This document shows, piece after piece, positions 15,166 through 23,493 of a stretch of 64,000 bases of DNA. Origin of the DNA: Ruminococcus flavefaciens (lineage in GTDB: Bacteria; Bacillota; Clostridia; Oscillospirales; Ruminococcaceae); contig DBXO01000014.1 in assembly GCA_002309635.1 (NCBI GenBank), positions 13,500 through 77,499 on the forward strand, written 5' to 3'. Every line of letters starts with the position of its first letter. Positions within the stretch are counted from its first letter, which is position 1. The notes beneath the pieces are model-generated. The model was not told where the DNA came from. It made no database searches and was given only the letters and a program-made list of their open reading frames with translations. Position numbers and translations under genes: made by a program.

Positions 15166-16203
15166 TCAGCCGATAACTTCCTTTACCTTTATTTCCTTTT
15201 CAACGAGAGCGAGGTCGTTCTTTACCATGCGCTCAACGAGCTGTGAGAAGTCTATCTCGCGCTTCCAGCCGAGAGCCTTTTCAGCCTTTGAGGGGTCTCC
15301 GAGGAGGATATCGACCTCTGCGGGACGGAAGAACTTCTTGTTTACCTTAACGATTGTCTTGCCGTTTGCCTTGTTGATACCGATCTCGTCAACACCTGAG
15401 CCCTTCCACTCAACCTCGATGCCTACGTGTCTGAAAGCAGTCTCAACGAACTCGCGGACTGTTCTTGTCTCGTTTGTAGCGATTACGTAGTCGTCGGGCT
15501 TGTCCTGCTGGAGCATGAGCCACATAGCCTTGACGTAGTCTTTCGAGTGACCCCAGTCGCGCTTTGAATCCATGTTTCCGAGCTCAACGTACTCCTGTAC
15601 GCCCAGCTTGATACGTGCAACAGCGTCTGTTATCTTACGTGTAACGAACTCGATTCCGCGGCGCTCCGACTCATGGTTGAAGAGTATGCCCGAGCATGCA
15701 AAGAGGTTGTAGCTCTCGCGGTAGTTCTTTGTAATCCAGTGACCGTAGAGCTTTGCAACTCCGTACGGGCTTCTCGGATAGAAGGGGGTTGTCTCCTTCT
15801 GGGGTATCTCCTGTACAAGTCCGAACATCTCGGATGTTGAAGCCTGATAGAAGCGTGCCTCCGGCTTTACTGTGCGGATAGCCTCCAGCATATTGGTAAC
15901 GCCGACAGCGTCGATGTCAGCTGTTCCGAGTGGAGTGTCCCAGCTTGTAGCAACGAAGGACTGGGCGGCAAGGTTGTATACCTCGTCAGCCTGCGATATC
16001 TTCATAGCGGAGATAAGGGAGATAGGGTCTGTCATATCAGCGTAGATAAGAGTAACCTTGTCCTTGAGGTGAGCGATGTTGCCGTAGTCTGCAGTAGCCT
16101 TTCTTCTCCATATACCGTAAACGTTGTATCCCTTTTCAAGCAGGAGCTCTGCGAGATATGAGCCGTCCTGACCTGTGATTCCTGTAATAAGTGCGTTTTT
16201 CAT
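15166..16203 (-). CDS. gmd: GDP-mannose 4,6-dehydratase
   Basis: 345 residues. Converts GDP-mannose to GDP-4-keto-6-deoxymannose. The N-terminal TGITGQDGSYLAELLLEKGY is diagnostic. The catalytic set is visible as STSEMFG (Thr/Ser, Glu) and YPRSPYGVAK (Tyr, Lys). LFNHESERRG and GNMDSKRDWGHSKDYV are also family signatures. AAAAGGAG precedes the ATG. It is placed 38 bases after manC, whose product it uses. Rmd in the same operon is the expected next step. Confidence 0.95.
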   Translation of the reverse strand: MKNALITGITGQDGSYLAELLLEKGYNVYGIWRRKATADYGNIAHLKDKVTLIYADMTDPISLISAMKISQADEVYNLAAQSFVATSWDTPLGTADIDAVGVTNMLEAIRTVKPEARFYQASTSEMFGLVQEIPQKETTPFYPRSPYGVAKLYGHWITKNYRESYNLFACSGILFNHESERRGIEFVTRKITDAVARIKLGVQEYVELGNMDSKRDWGHSKDYVKAMWLMLQQDKPDDYVIATNETRTVREFVETAFRHVGIEVEWKGSGVDEIGINKANGKTIVKVNKKFFRPAEVDILLGDPSKAEKALGWKREIDFSQLVERMVKNDLALVEKEIKVKEVIG

Positions 16204-16241
16204 TGTAAATTACTCCTTTTTATAACAATTATTTTGGCAGA

Positions 16242-17306
16242 TCAGACGAACTCTGTTCTGTTCTGTTCCTTGAGCTGCGCGATGACCTTTTTAACGTCCT
16301 GAGTGTTGTTCTTCGAGCACACGAGCAGCACATCGTCGGTATCCACGATTATGATGTCCCTTGTGCCGATAGCAGCGATAAGGCGCTTGCCGCCGCAGAT
16401 GGTGGTGCGCTTAGTATCCACTGTTACAACGTCGCCGTCGATGAAGTTCTTGTCGTCGTCGGTCTCATTGATGCGTTCAACAGCGAGCCAGCTTCCCACG
16501 TCGTCCCAGCCGAAGCTGCCGGGTATAGTGTAGATATGCTTTGCCTTTTCCATGATACCGAAGTCTATGGACTCGCTCCTGAAAGCGGTGAACTCCTTTA
16601 CGAGGACCTCGTTGAATCCGGGAGTGCCGAATGCCTGTCCTATGCGGACAGCTCCCTCATATATATCGGGCATGAAAGTCTTGATGTTGAGCATAACGGA
16701 GGATATCTTCCATACGAACATGCCGCTGTTCCAGAGGTACTTGCCCGAAGCAAGGTATTCCTTTGCGGTAGGGAGGTCTGGCTTTTCAACGAAGCGTTCA
16801 ACTGCGTAAACGTCCTCCTTTGCCTGTCCGAAATTTATATAGCCGTAGCCTGTTTCGGGGTACTCGGGAGTAATGCCTATGGTAACGAGGCGCTTGCCGC
16901 TTTCGGCAGCCTTTATAGCCTTTTTGAGGGTATTAATATAGATATCCTCATAGCCGATAAGATGATCCGAGGGAAGAACGAGCATTATAGCGTCCTCGTA
17001 TTTCCTGTTTATCACGGAAGCTGCAAAAGCGATACAGGGAGCTGTATTTCTTGCGCAGGGTTCAAGGAGCACATTCTCCTTTGGAATGCTGGGGAGCTGG
17101 TCGAAAACGAGCTCCTTATATGCTGCGTTGGTAACGATATATACGTCCTCGGGAGCAACTAAGGGACGGAGACGGTTTACTGTCTTTTGTATCATGGTCT
17201 CGCCGTCCTTGGTGAGGGAGAGGAACTGCTTTGGATTGTCATTTCTGCTTTTTGGCCAGAAACGTTCACCTCTGCCGCCTGCCATGATAACTGCGGTGAT
17301 TTTCAT
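16242..17306 (-). CDS. manC: Mannose-1-phosphate guanylyltransferase
   Basis: 354 residues. Makes GDP-mannose from GTP and mannose-1-phosphate. The nucleotidyltransferase motif is MAGGRGERFWPKSR at the N-terminus, followed by PKQFL and the FVEKPD sugar-binding segment. The protein stops after the core domain; the C-terminal phosphomannose isomerase module of bifunctional ManC/AlgA enzymes is absent. The ATG overlaps the stop of the initiating transferase gene (ATGA). It supplies Gmd and possibly mannosyltransferases. Confidence 0.92.
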   Translation of the reverse strand: MKITAVIMAGGRGERFWPKSRNDNPKQFLSLTKDGETMIQKTVNRLRPLVAPEDVYIVTNAAYKELVFDQLPSIPKENVLLEPCARNTAPCIAFAASVINRKYEDAIMLVLPSDHLIGYEDIYINTLKKAIKAAESGKRLVTIGITPEYPETGYGYINFGQAKEDVYAVERFVEKPDLPTAKEYLASGKYLWNSGMFVWKISSVMLNIKTFMPDIYEGAVRIGQAFGTPGFNEVLVKEFTAFRSESIDFGIMEKAKHIYTIPGSFGWDDVGSWLAVERINETDDDKNFIDGDVVTVDTKRTTICGGKRLIAAIGTRDIIIVDTDDVLLVCSKNNTQDVKKVIAQLKEQNRTEFV

Positions 17307-18688
17307 TTGGTATTTTCCTTTCTTTTAATGTTCTTCGGCATGATAAGTGCTTCTGCGGTCTCCGCATTGTTTTTCGGCGGGAAGAACATTGTTTTCAATG
17401 TCATTAATATTATCTGAAGATCGAGACGTATTGAGTAATTCTCAATATACATAAGATCCATTTTCAGCTTGTCATAGGGGGTCGTATCATAGGCTCCCGT
17501 CACCTGCGCATAGCCGGTAAGTCCTGCCTTGACCTTAAGACGGAACCCGAATTCGGGCATTTCCTTTTCATACTCCTCCGTGAGCTCTGGACGCTCGGGG
17601 CGTGGGCCGACTACGGACATATCGCCTTTCAGGATATTGAGGAGCTGCGGGAACTCGTCCACACGGAATTTCCTGAGTATCTTTCCGACAGGAGTGATAC
17701 GGTCGTCCTCCTCTGTTGCGAGGCGGGGCTTGCCGTCCTTTTCCGCGTCAACTATCATGCTGCGGAACTTGTACACGTAGAATTCCTTTCCGTTGAGGGT
17801 AAGGCGCTTCTGCTTGTAGAACACCGGGCCTCTGTCGTAGAGCTTTACTGCCAGTGCGGCGATGAGCATGAATGGTGCCGCAGGAATCAGGGCGATAAGT
17901 GAGAAAATTATATCGAAGGTACGCTTTATCAGCTGCTGCTCAAAGTCGAGGCCGTAGTTGCGGCATAGCATGAGAGGCGTATCGAAGAGGCGTATGTCGT
18001 CTGCACCTCTTATTATAATATCTGAAATTTTAGGTGCGATATACGCACGCTTTGAGTGAGCGAAGCAGAATTTGAGGTAATCGTTGCGCTGCTCTGCGGG
18101 TATATCGCAGACTATAGCGCCCTCGTACTTCATTATGAGCTCCTTTACCTTTTCGGGAGGCTCACTGATGCTGATAGACTCGCATATCATGTACTTGTCC
18201 ACGCGCTGGCTCATTTTCAGCACCAGTGAAGCGGCGCGGTGGCTTCCGTAGATGATGACCAGCTTGCGGGGCGGATATATCATGAAGTACATCTTGCCTG
18301 CGAGCAGGGTCCAGAGAGCGAGAATTCCCATATCGATGCAGGACATGATTATTATTGGCATAACAGCCATGAAATGTCTGCCGATAAGGCTTATCAGGAA
18401 GTAGGAGACCGTGTTCACGCAGAGCATGGATATCATCTGAGCGTAGAACATATCGGTCTTTTTGAGGTAGCCAAGCTTCAGGCCGCCGTAGGCTCTGAAG
18501 AAAAGCCATACGATAAGGCTGTAGATGGCGATGAGCACCCAGTTTCCTCGTCTGTAGTAGGGGAGCACTATCTGCTCACTGTAGTTACGGTACCATATAA
18601 AGGCAAAAAGCCCTGTTATCATGGCAAGAAGCAGAACTCCCGAAATAAAGGTAACAAATCTTTTATACAGGTCTTTATTTTTATTCAT
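17303..18688 (-). CDS. Polyprenyl glycosylphosphotransferase (WbaP/EpsL type)
   Basis: 461 residues. Starts glycan assembly by moving a sugar-1-phosphate onto undecaprenyl phosphate. There are four N-terminal membrane segments, a CoA-binding-like central domain (IIYGSHRAASLVLKM), then the catalytic bacterial sugar transferase domain from about residue 255: KRTFDIIFSLIALIPAAPFML, YKQKRLTLNGKEFYVYKFRSM, DEFPQLLNILKGDMSVVGPRPERPE. The sugar cannot be read from sequence. It is the first gene of the minus-strand polysaccharide operon, behind a consensus promoter. Confidence 0.9.
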   Translation of the reverse strand: MNKNKDLYKRFVTFISGVLLLAMITGLFAFIWYRNYSEQIVLPYYRRGNWVLIAIYSLIVWLFFRAYGGLKLGYLKKTDMFYAQMISMLCVNTVSYFLISLIGRHFMAVMPIIIMSCIDMGILALWTLLAGKMYFMIYPPRKLVIIYGSHRAASLVLKMSQRVDKYMICESISISEPPEKVKELIMKYEGAIVCDIPAEQRNDYLKFCFAHSKRAYIAPKISDIIIRGADDIRLFDTPLMLCRNYGLDFEQQLIKRTFDIIFSLIALIPAAPFMLIAALAVKLYDRGPVFYKQKRLTLNGKEFYVYKFRSMIVDAEKDGKPRLATEEDDRITPVGKILRKFRVDEFPQLLNILKGDMSVVGPRPERPELTEEYEKEMPEFGFRLKVKAGLTGYAQVTGAYDTTPYDKLKMDLMYIENYSIRLDLQIILMTLKTMFFPPKNNAETAEALIMPKNIKRKENTK

Positions 18689-18775
18689 AGTCCTTATCCG
18701 TTGCCGAGACGGAATATGTCTCCTTCTGATTTGTTTGTATTTCTTTTACTGTGCCGTAAATAACGACACAAAGTT

Positions 18776-18804
18776 ATTATAGCAAATCATGAGAGTTCTG
18801 TCAA
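18776..18804 (-). promoter_or_regulatory. Consensus sigma-A promoter of the rhamnose/polysaccharide operon
   Basis: Minus strand: TTGACA (18799-18804), a 17-base spacer, TATAAT (18776-18781), a perfect match to consensus. It lies directly after the terminator of the SpoIID-like gene, which insulates the two units. Confidence 0.85.
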
Positions 18805-18824
18805 TATCAATTGACATATTAGGC

Positions 18825-18855
18825 AAAAAATGCAAACCAATTATTGCGGTTTGCA
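18825..18855 (-). terminator. Terminator of the SpoIID-like gene
   Basis: Minus strand: TGCAAACC/GGTTTGCA stem (18831-18838 with 18848-18855), a 9-base loop, followed by TTTTTT (18825-18830). Confidence 0.85.
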
Positions 18856-18864
18856 CAAAAAGGA

Positions 18865-19884
18865 TCACCCTTCGCATATGACGCAGTTAGGATAATAGTG
18901 ACTGAGTATATCTCTCCAGCTCTTCCCCTCGGCAGCCATGGCGTTTGCTCCGTACTGACTCATGCCCACCCCGTGGCCGAAGCCCCTGGTGATGATATCG
19001 GCTTCATCACCGAATATGCTCACTTCAAAGGAGGCGGAGCGAAGTCCGAGAGCCTCCCGAATATCTCCGCCTGAAACGGTCATATCACCGGCCGCGGCGG
19101 TGAGTACGGTCCCAGAGTCGGAAATGGTCAGAACTTTCAGCCATTCTTTCATATCCTCACCCAGTTTGATATCAGGGAAAGCCGTTTCGAGGGCAGTTCT
19201 GAGCTCCTCCCGCGTGAAAACGGCTTTTTCGCGGAAATGCGGGGCAGTCAGGTCCGAGCGGCTGTCCACCTCCACAAGATAGTCCACGGGAGCTCCCCAC
19301 ACGTTTTCAGCGCTTTCCGTAAAGCCTCCCGACATTGAGTGGAAAGCAGCAATGATAGGTGCATTCTCATAGGTGATTATGTAGGGCAGCACATCGTCCA
19401 CAGCCGCCGATATCCTGGAATAGTTCTCCTCAAAGCGCTCCCCGAAGCATTCCTTTGCGCGTTCCTTCGTGAAATACCCCTGATATTTGGAGGTATCGTT
19501 GGAGAAGTCCGCACCTTTAAGCTCTTCCGACGGGGAGCTCCTTGCACTGAGGCGCCGGCGCTCGGCGTAGGTGTGGGCGGCTACAGCCTGGGCTTTCAGG
19601 GCTTCTGTGCCGAAATTTGCAGGCATTTCGGCACAGACCGCTCCTATGACGTAGTCGCGGACAGGCACCTCCAGCACCTTTCCGCTGACGGTATCGAGTA
19701 CCTTGTAGGGCTCTGCGGAAAAGACTTGCTTTTCCGCGGAAGGTTCCTCATCAAAAATGAACTCCGTCGGCTGTGGGACTTCATGTACGGCCTTGTCCGA
19801 TTTTCCTGATATAAAGGCAGGTACAGCGGGTATCACCATGACCGAAATAACGAGCAGCAGAGCTGCCGGGACATATTTTTTCAT
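18865..19884 (-). CDS. SpoIID/LytB-domain protein
   Basis: 339 residues from the ATG at 19884, preceded by AAGGAGGAGG; the longer frame to 19962 lacks a site. An N-terminal membrane anchor (YVPAALLLVISVMVIPAVPAF) is followed by the SpoIID domain: VCAEMPANFGTEALKAQAVAAHTYAERR carries the catalytic-type Glu, and the end GFGHGVGMSQYGANAMAAEGKSWRDILSHYYPN is diagnostic. SpoIID is a lytic transglycosylase that drives engulfment in sporulating Firmicutes; LytB-like relatives act in vegetative cells. Which applies here is unclear. Confidence 0.85.
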   Translation of the reverse strand: MKKYVPAALLLVISVMVIPAVPAFISGKSDKAVHEVPQPTEFIFDEEPSAEKQVFSAEPYKVLDTVSGKVLEVPVRDYVIGAVCAEMPANFGTEALKAQAVAAHTYAERRRLSARSSPSEELKGADFSNDTSKYQGYFTKERAKECFGERFEENYSRISAAVDDVLPYIITYENAPIIAAFHSMSGGFTESAENVWGAPVDYLVEVDSRSDLTAPHFREKAVFTREELRTALETAFPDIKLGEDMKEWLKVLTISDSGTVLTAAAGDMTVSGGDIREALGLRSASFEVSIFGDEADIITRGFGHGVGMSQYGANAMAAEGKSWRDILSHYYPNCVICEG

Positions 19885-19914
19885 ATTCCTCCTCCTTGCA
19901 TTTTGGATTTCAAC

Positions 19915-19937
19915 GGCCCGGAACCTGGTTCCTGGCC
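19915..19937. promoter_or_regulatory. 23-bp dyad, candidate operator
   Basis: Near-perfect palindrome centred on 19926: GGCC, one mismatch, GGAACC, T, GGTTCC, one mismatch position, GGCC. It lies between the divergent SpoIID-like and citrate synthase genes and 18 bases upstream of the citrate synthase -35 box. The one-base centre suits a dimeric DNA-binding protein better than an RNA hairpin. The cognate regulator is unknown. Confidence 0.5.
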
Positions 19938-19955
19938 ATGAATAAGAAATAATGT

Positions 19956-19984
19956 TTGACATTAAAAAATAAATGGTGTATAAT
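19956..19984 (+). promoter_or_regulatory. Consensus sigma-A promoter of citrate synthase
   Basis: TTGACA (19956-19961), a 17-base spacer, TATAAT (19979-19984), a perfect match. The short leader ends in AGGAG before the ATG at 20018. Confidence 0.85.
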
Positions 19985-20017
19985 TAATAATGAATATGTT
20001 TTAGGAGAGTGATCAGG

Positions 20018-21376
20018 ATGCCATCATTCATTTCAGGCGCCAATATTACAGATTTATGCAGCAAGCTTGCTGAAAATACCGTTATAGATCCGAATCTTTA
20101 CGAGAAATATCATGTCAAGAGAGGTCTCCGCAACAGCGACGGCACAGGCGTAATGGCAGGAATCACAAATATATGCAACGTACACGGCTACGTTATGAAT
20201 GAGGGCGAAAGGGAGCCTATCCCCGGTCAGCTCATATACAGAGGCTACAACGTGAATGACCTTGTTGAGAATGTAGAAAAGGACGACCGCTTCGGCTATG
20301 AGGAAACAGCCTTTCTGCTCCTCTTCGGTCATCTGCCCAACGAGAAGGAGCTCAAGACATTCAGCTCCTATATCTCCGTAAAGAGAGACCTGCCCAACGG
20401 CTTCGTAGAGGATATGATACTCAAGGCTCCGTCGAAGAATATCATGAACAAGCTTGCGCGTTCGGTGCTGGCTCTGTATTCATACGACGACGAGTGCGAG
20501 AACAAGGGACTTGAAAACGAAATGCGCACTGCAGTGAGCCTCATTGCAAAAATGCCTGTTATCATGGCTAACGCCTATCAGGTAAAGCGCAGGGTATTCG
20601 ACAATCAGAGCATGATAATGCATCCTATAAATTACGAGGAAAACACGGCGCAGTGTATACTTTCGCTGCTCCGTCCCGACAGGAAGTACACCAAGGAGGA
20701 GGCTCAGATGCTTGACCGTCTCCTGATGTTACAGGCTGAACACGGCGGAGGAAACAACTCCACATTTACGTGCCGTGTGCTTACCTCCTCGGGAACAGAT
20801 CCGTATTCCGCATATTCATCGGCTATATGCTCCCTCAAGGGCCCCCGTCACGGCGGCGCCAACCTCCAGGTGATAAATATGCTCGACAACTTCAAGGCGA
20901 ACATCAGGAACTGGGAGGACGAGGGCGAGGTCGCAGACTATATGCGCAAGACCATACTCAAGGAGACCAACGACCATTCGGGTCTTATCTACGGTATGGG
21001 CCACGCTGTATACACTATCTCCGACCCGCGTGCGGTTATACTGAAAAAGAAAGCTTTCGAGCTTGCCAGGGGCAAGGACATTGAGGCTGAATTCCGCCTT
21101 CTTGAGACAATAGAGCGCCTTACTCCCGAGGTGTTCAGGGAAATGAAGGGCAATTCAAAGGTAATGTGCGCAAATGTGGATATGTATTCAGGACTTGTCT
21201 ACAGAATGCTCGGTATCCCCGATGAGCTGTTCACACCCCTGTTCGCGATAGCCCGTATGGCAGGCTGGGCTGCTCACCGCATGGAGGAGATACTCACGGG
21301 AGGCAGGATAATCCGTCCCGCATACAAGGCTATAGCAAAGGAAAAGGAATACATAAAGCTTTCGGAACGCGAATAA
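20018..21376 (+). CDS. gltA: Citrate synthase
   Basis: 452 residues. Condenses oxaloacetate with acetyl-CoA. The ATG at 20018 is chosen because AGGAG is 10 bases upstream; a GTG at 20009 abuts the SD. Active-site blocks are intact: the His of SLKGPRHGGAN, the His of YGMGHAVYTISDPRA and the Asp of CANVDMYSGLVYRMLG. In an anaerobe it most likely feeds 2-oxoglutarate and glutamate synthesis. It has its own strong promoter and a possible operator, and heads a run of same-strand genes. Confidence 0.93.
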   Translation: MPSFISGANITDLCSKLAENTVIDPNLYEKYHVKRGLRNSDGTGVMAGITNICNVHGYVMNEGEREPIPGQLIYRGYNVNDLVENVEKDDRFGYEETAFLLLFGHLPNEKELKTFSSYISVKRDLPNGFVEDMILKAPSKNIMNKLARSVLALYSYDDECENKGLENEMRTAVSLIAKMPVIMANAYQVKRRVFDNQSMIMHPINYEENTAQCILSLLRPDRKYTKEEAQMLDRLLMLQAEHGGGNNSTFTCRVLTSSGTDPYSAYSSAICSLKGPRHGGANLQVINMLDNFKANIRNWEDEGEVADYMRKTILKETNDHSGLIYGMGHAVYTISDPRAVILKKKAFELARGKDIEAEFRLLETIERLTPEVFREMKGNSKVMCANVDMYSGLVYRMLGIPDELFTPLFAIARMAGWAAHRMEEILTGGRIIRPAYKAIAKEKEYIKLSERE

Positions 21377-21387
21377 AAGTTTGATAT

Positions 21388-22749
21388 ATGAAGAAAATTT
21401 CTGCGATCATCACAGCCCTCGTTACGGGGGCTGCACTTACGGGCTGTACCTTTGGCGCCAGTATAGATACTCTCATGGCTCCCCCGAAGCTGGGCGCAGA
21501 GCAGGAGGACATATACAATGCCCTGACCAAGGCTGAGGGAACTTCCATAAGCCTTAAGTATCCCAAGTCGGGAAAGTACCTTTCCGCATTCATAATCGAG
21601 GATATCGACGGCGACGGCGGAGACGAGGCGCTTGTTTTCTATGAGAGGAACAACCATGCTGCGGACGAGAATCCCCTGCGAATGAATATCCTCGACAAAA
21701 AGGACGGCAAGTGGTGTTCGGTACGCGACAAGGCTACGGCAGGCAGCGAGATCGAGGAGGTTATTATCTCCAGGCTGGGCTCGAACAAAAGGATAAACCT
21801 TATTGTCGGAACGAGCATACTCAATCGTTCCGAGAAGAATGTTTCAATATACAACTACTCGGGAGGCAAGCTGACGGAGGCGAATTTCTCCGAGCCCTAC
21901 TCCTTTATCGACGTAAAGGACCTCGATATGGACAACGAGTACGAGTTTCTGAGACTTACAAAGGCTTCAAACGGCGCTCCCGCGCTTGCGGAGGCGTATA
22001 AGCTGGACGAGAACGGTATGTACCGACGTCTGCCGAAGCTTGATGAGAGCGGCGAGCTTATAAGCGAGCCCCTTGAGCTGGGCGACAACGTCAGCGACTT
22101 CGACGTGAGCTACGGAAAGCTCCCCAACGGCAGAACAGGAATGTACCTTGACGCTGTTTCGGGAACGGGCTCCATACAGTCGGCTGTGCTTTACATGGAG
22201 GGCAACGCCCTTGCAAAGGTCTTTGACGCTCCCGCAGAGGAGGGGGAGGAGGCTCCCCTGAGGCCCGCAGGATGCAGTTCCTTTGACGTTGACGGCGACG
22301 GAAGTCTCGAGATACCAGTACAGGTAGTGGCTCCGGGCTACGAGACAGCAGCCGAGGGCGAGCAGCAGAAGCTTACAGAGTGGATGAAGCTCGATGAGAA
22401 TATGGAGCTGAAAAGACGGTATACCTCATATTACAGCCTCAATGACGGCTATATATTCATATTCCCCGAAAGATGGGCGGGAAAGGTGACGCTGAGGCTT
22501 GATACCGTAAATGACGAGATAGTATTCTGTACCAGCGATAATACAGGCAGCGGCAGAGAGCTGCTGAGGATATTCTGTGCCGAGGACGCCCCCTCACGGG
22601 AGGACAGGATATCCGGCGGATATATGCTCATGCACACCAAGGGCGAATCGTCCTACCTTGCGCTTATCCCCGCGGGGAGCCGCTCGGGCAGCGACGGTCT
22701 TGGGATCACCGCAGGCGAGCTGGCACTTGGATTCAGATACAGAGACTGA
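21388..22749 (+). CDS. Predicted lipoprotein with repeat-like aspartate loops
   Basis: 453 residues. Signal peptide with lipobox LTGC and acylated Cys20. The body has several short acidic loops of the FG-GAP/VCBS kind (IEDIDGDGGDEALVF, VKDLDMDNEYEFL, SFDVDGDGSLEIPVQ), which suggests a beta-propeller-like extracellular domain that may bind Ca2+. It starts 11 bases after citrate synthase without a clear SD, and precedes a two-component system by 42 bases, so it may sense or be sensed with that pair. A hairpin CTGACGC-ATA-GCGTCAG (22746-22762) overlaps its end. The specific role is unknown. Confidence 0.75.
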   Translation: MKKISAIITALVTGAALTGCTFGASIDTLMAPPKLGAEQEDIYNALTKAEGTSISLKYPKSGKYLSAFIIEDIDGDGGDEALVFYERNNHAADENPLRMNILDKKDGKWCSVRDKATAGSEIEEVIISRLGSNKRINLIVGTSILNRSEKNVSIYNYSGGKLTEANFSEPYSFIDVKDLDMDNEYEFLRLTKASNGAPALAEAYKLDENGMYRRLPKLDESGELISEPLELGDNVSDFDVSYGKLPNGRTGMYLDAVSGTGSIQSAVLYMEGNALAKVFDAPAEEGEEAPLRPAGCSSFDVDGDGSLEIPVQVVAPGYETAAEGEQQKLTEWMKLDENMELKRRYTSYYSLNDGYIFIFPERWAGKVTLRLDTVNDEIVFCTSDNTGSGRELLRIFCAEDAPSREDRISGGYMLMHTKGESSYLALIPAGSRSGSDGLGITAGELALGFRYRD

Positions 22750-22791
22750 CGCATAGCGTCAGCCAACCCATAACAAAGGAGTGAAAAACTT

Positions 22792-23493
22792 ATGAAACGT
22801 ATACTTATATGCGAGGACGAGGACACTATCCGCGAATTCGTGGTCATAAACCTGAAGCGTGCAGGCTACGATGTAGTCGATGTGAACTGCGGCGAGGACG
22901 CACTCAGGACCTTTGAGGCCGAGCACGGAAAATTCGATGTAGTTCTTCTCGATATAATGATGCCGGGAATAGACGGCTTCACGGTATGCAAGAAGATACG
23001 CGAAAAAAGCTCTACTATAGGAATAATCATGCTGACAGCAAGGACTCAGGAGATGGATAAGGTCAGCGGACTTATGATAGGCGCAGACGACTACATCACA
23101 AAGCCCTTTTCTCCATCGGAGCTCACTGCCCGTGTGGACGCTATATACAGGCGTGTATGCATGAGCTCCATTAAGAATGAGAAGCAGTCCGTTATCGAGA
23201 GCGGTCCCTTTGTGCTCAACCTCAAGAGCCGCACTGTTACCAAGGACGGCGAGCCCATAGAGCTCACACAGGTGGAGTATCAGATCCTTGAGTTTTTCAT
23301 GAACAACAAGAACACTGCTCTTGACCGTGCAAGCATACTCAATCATATATGGGGCGAGAGCTACTACGGCGACGACAAGATAGTTGACGTTAATATCAGG
23401 CGTATACGCATGAAGATAGAGGAAGAGCCTTCAAACCCCAAATATATCATAACAATATGGGGCTACGGCTATAAATGGAATGATGTTCAGTAA
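22792..23493 (+). CDS. OmpR/PhoB-family response regulator
   Basis: 233 residues. Receiver domain with acidic pair Glu8-Asp9, phosphoacceptor Asp54 (VVLLDIMMPG) and the Lys of YITKPF near 105. The C-terminal winged helix (LTQVEYQILEFFMNNKNTALDRASILNHIWGESYYGDDKIVDVNIRRIRMKIE) marks the OmpR class. AAGGAG lies before the ATG. The stop overlaps the kinase start (TAATG). Targets are unknown. Confidence 0.95.
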   Translation: MKRILICEDEDTIREFVVINLKRAGYDVVDVNCGEDALRTFEAEHGKFDVVLLDIMMPGIDGFTVCKKIREKSSTIGIIMLTARTQEMDKVSGLMIGADDYITKPFSPSELTARVDAIYRRVCMSSIKNEKQSVIESGPFVLNLKSRTVTKDGEPIELTQVEYQILEFFMNNKNTALDRASILNHIWGESYYGDDKIVDVNIRRIRMKIEEEPSNPKYIITIWGYGYKWNDVQ

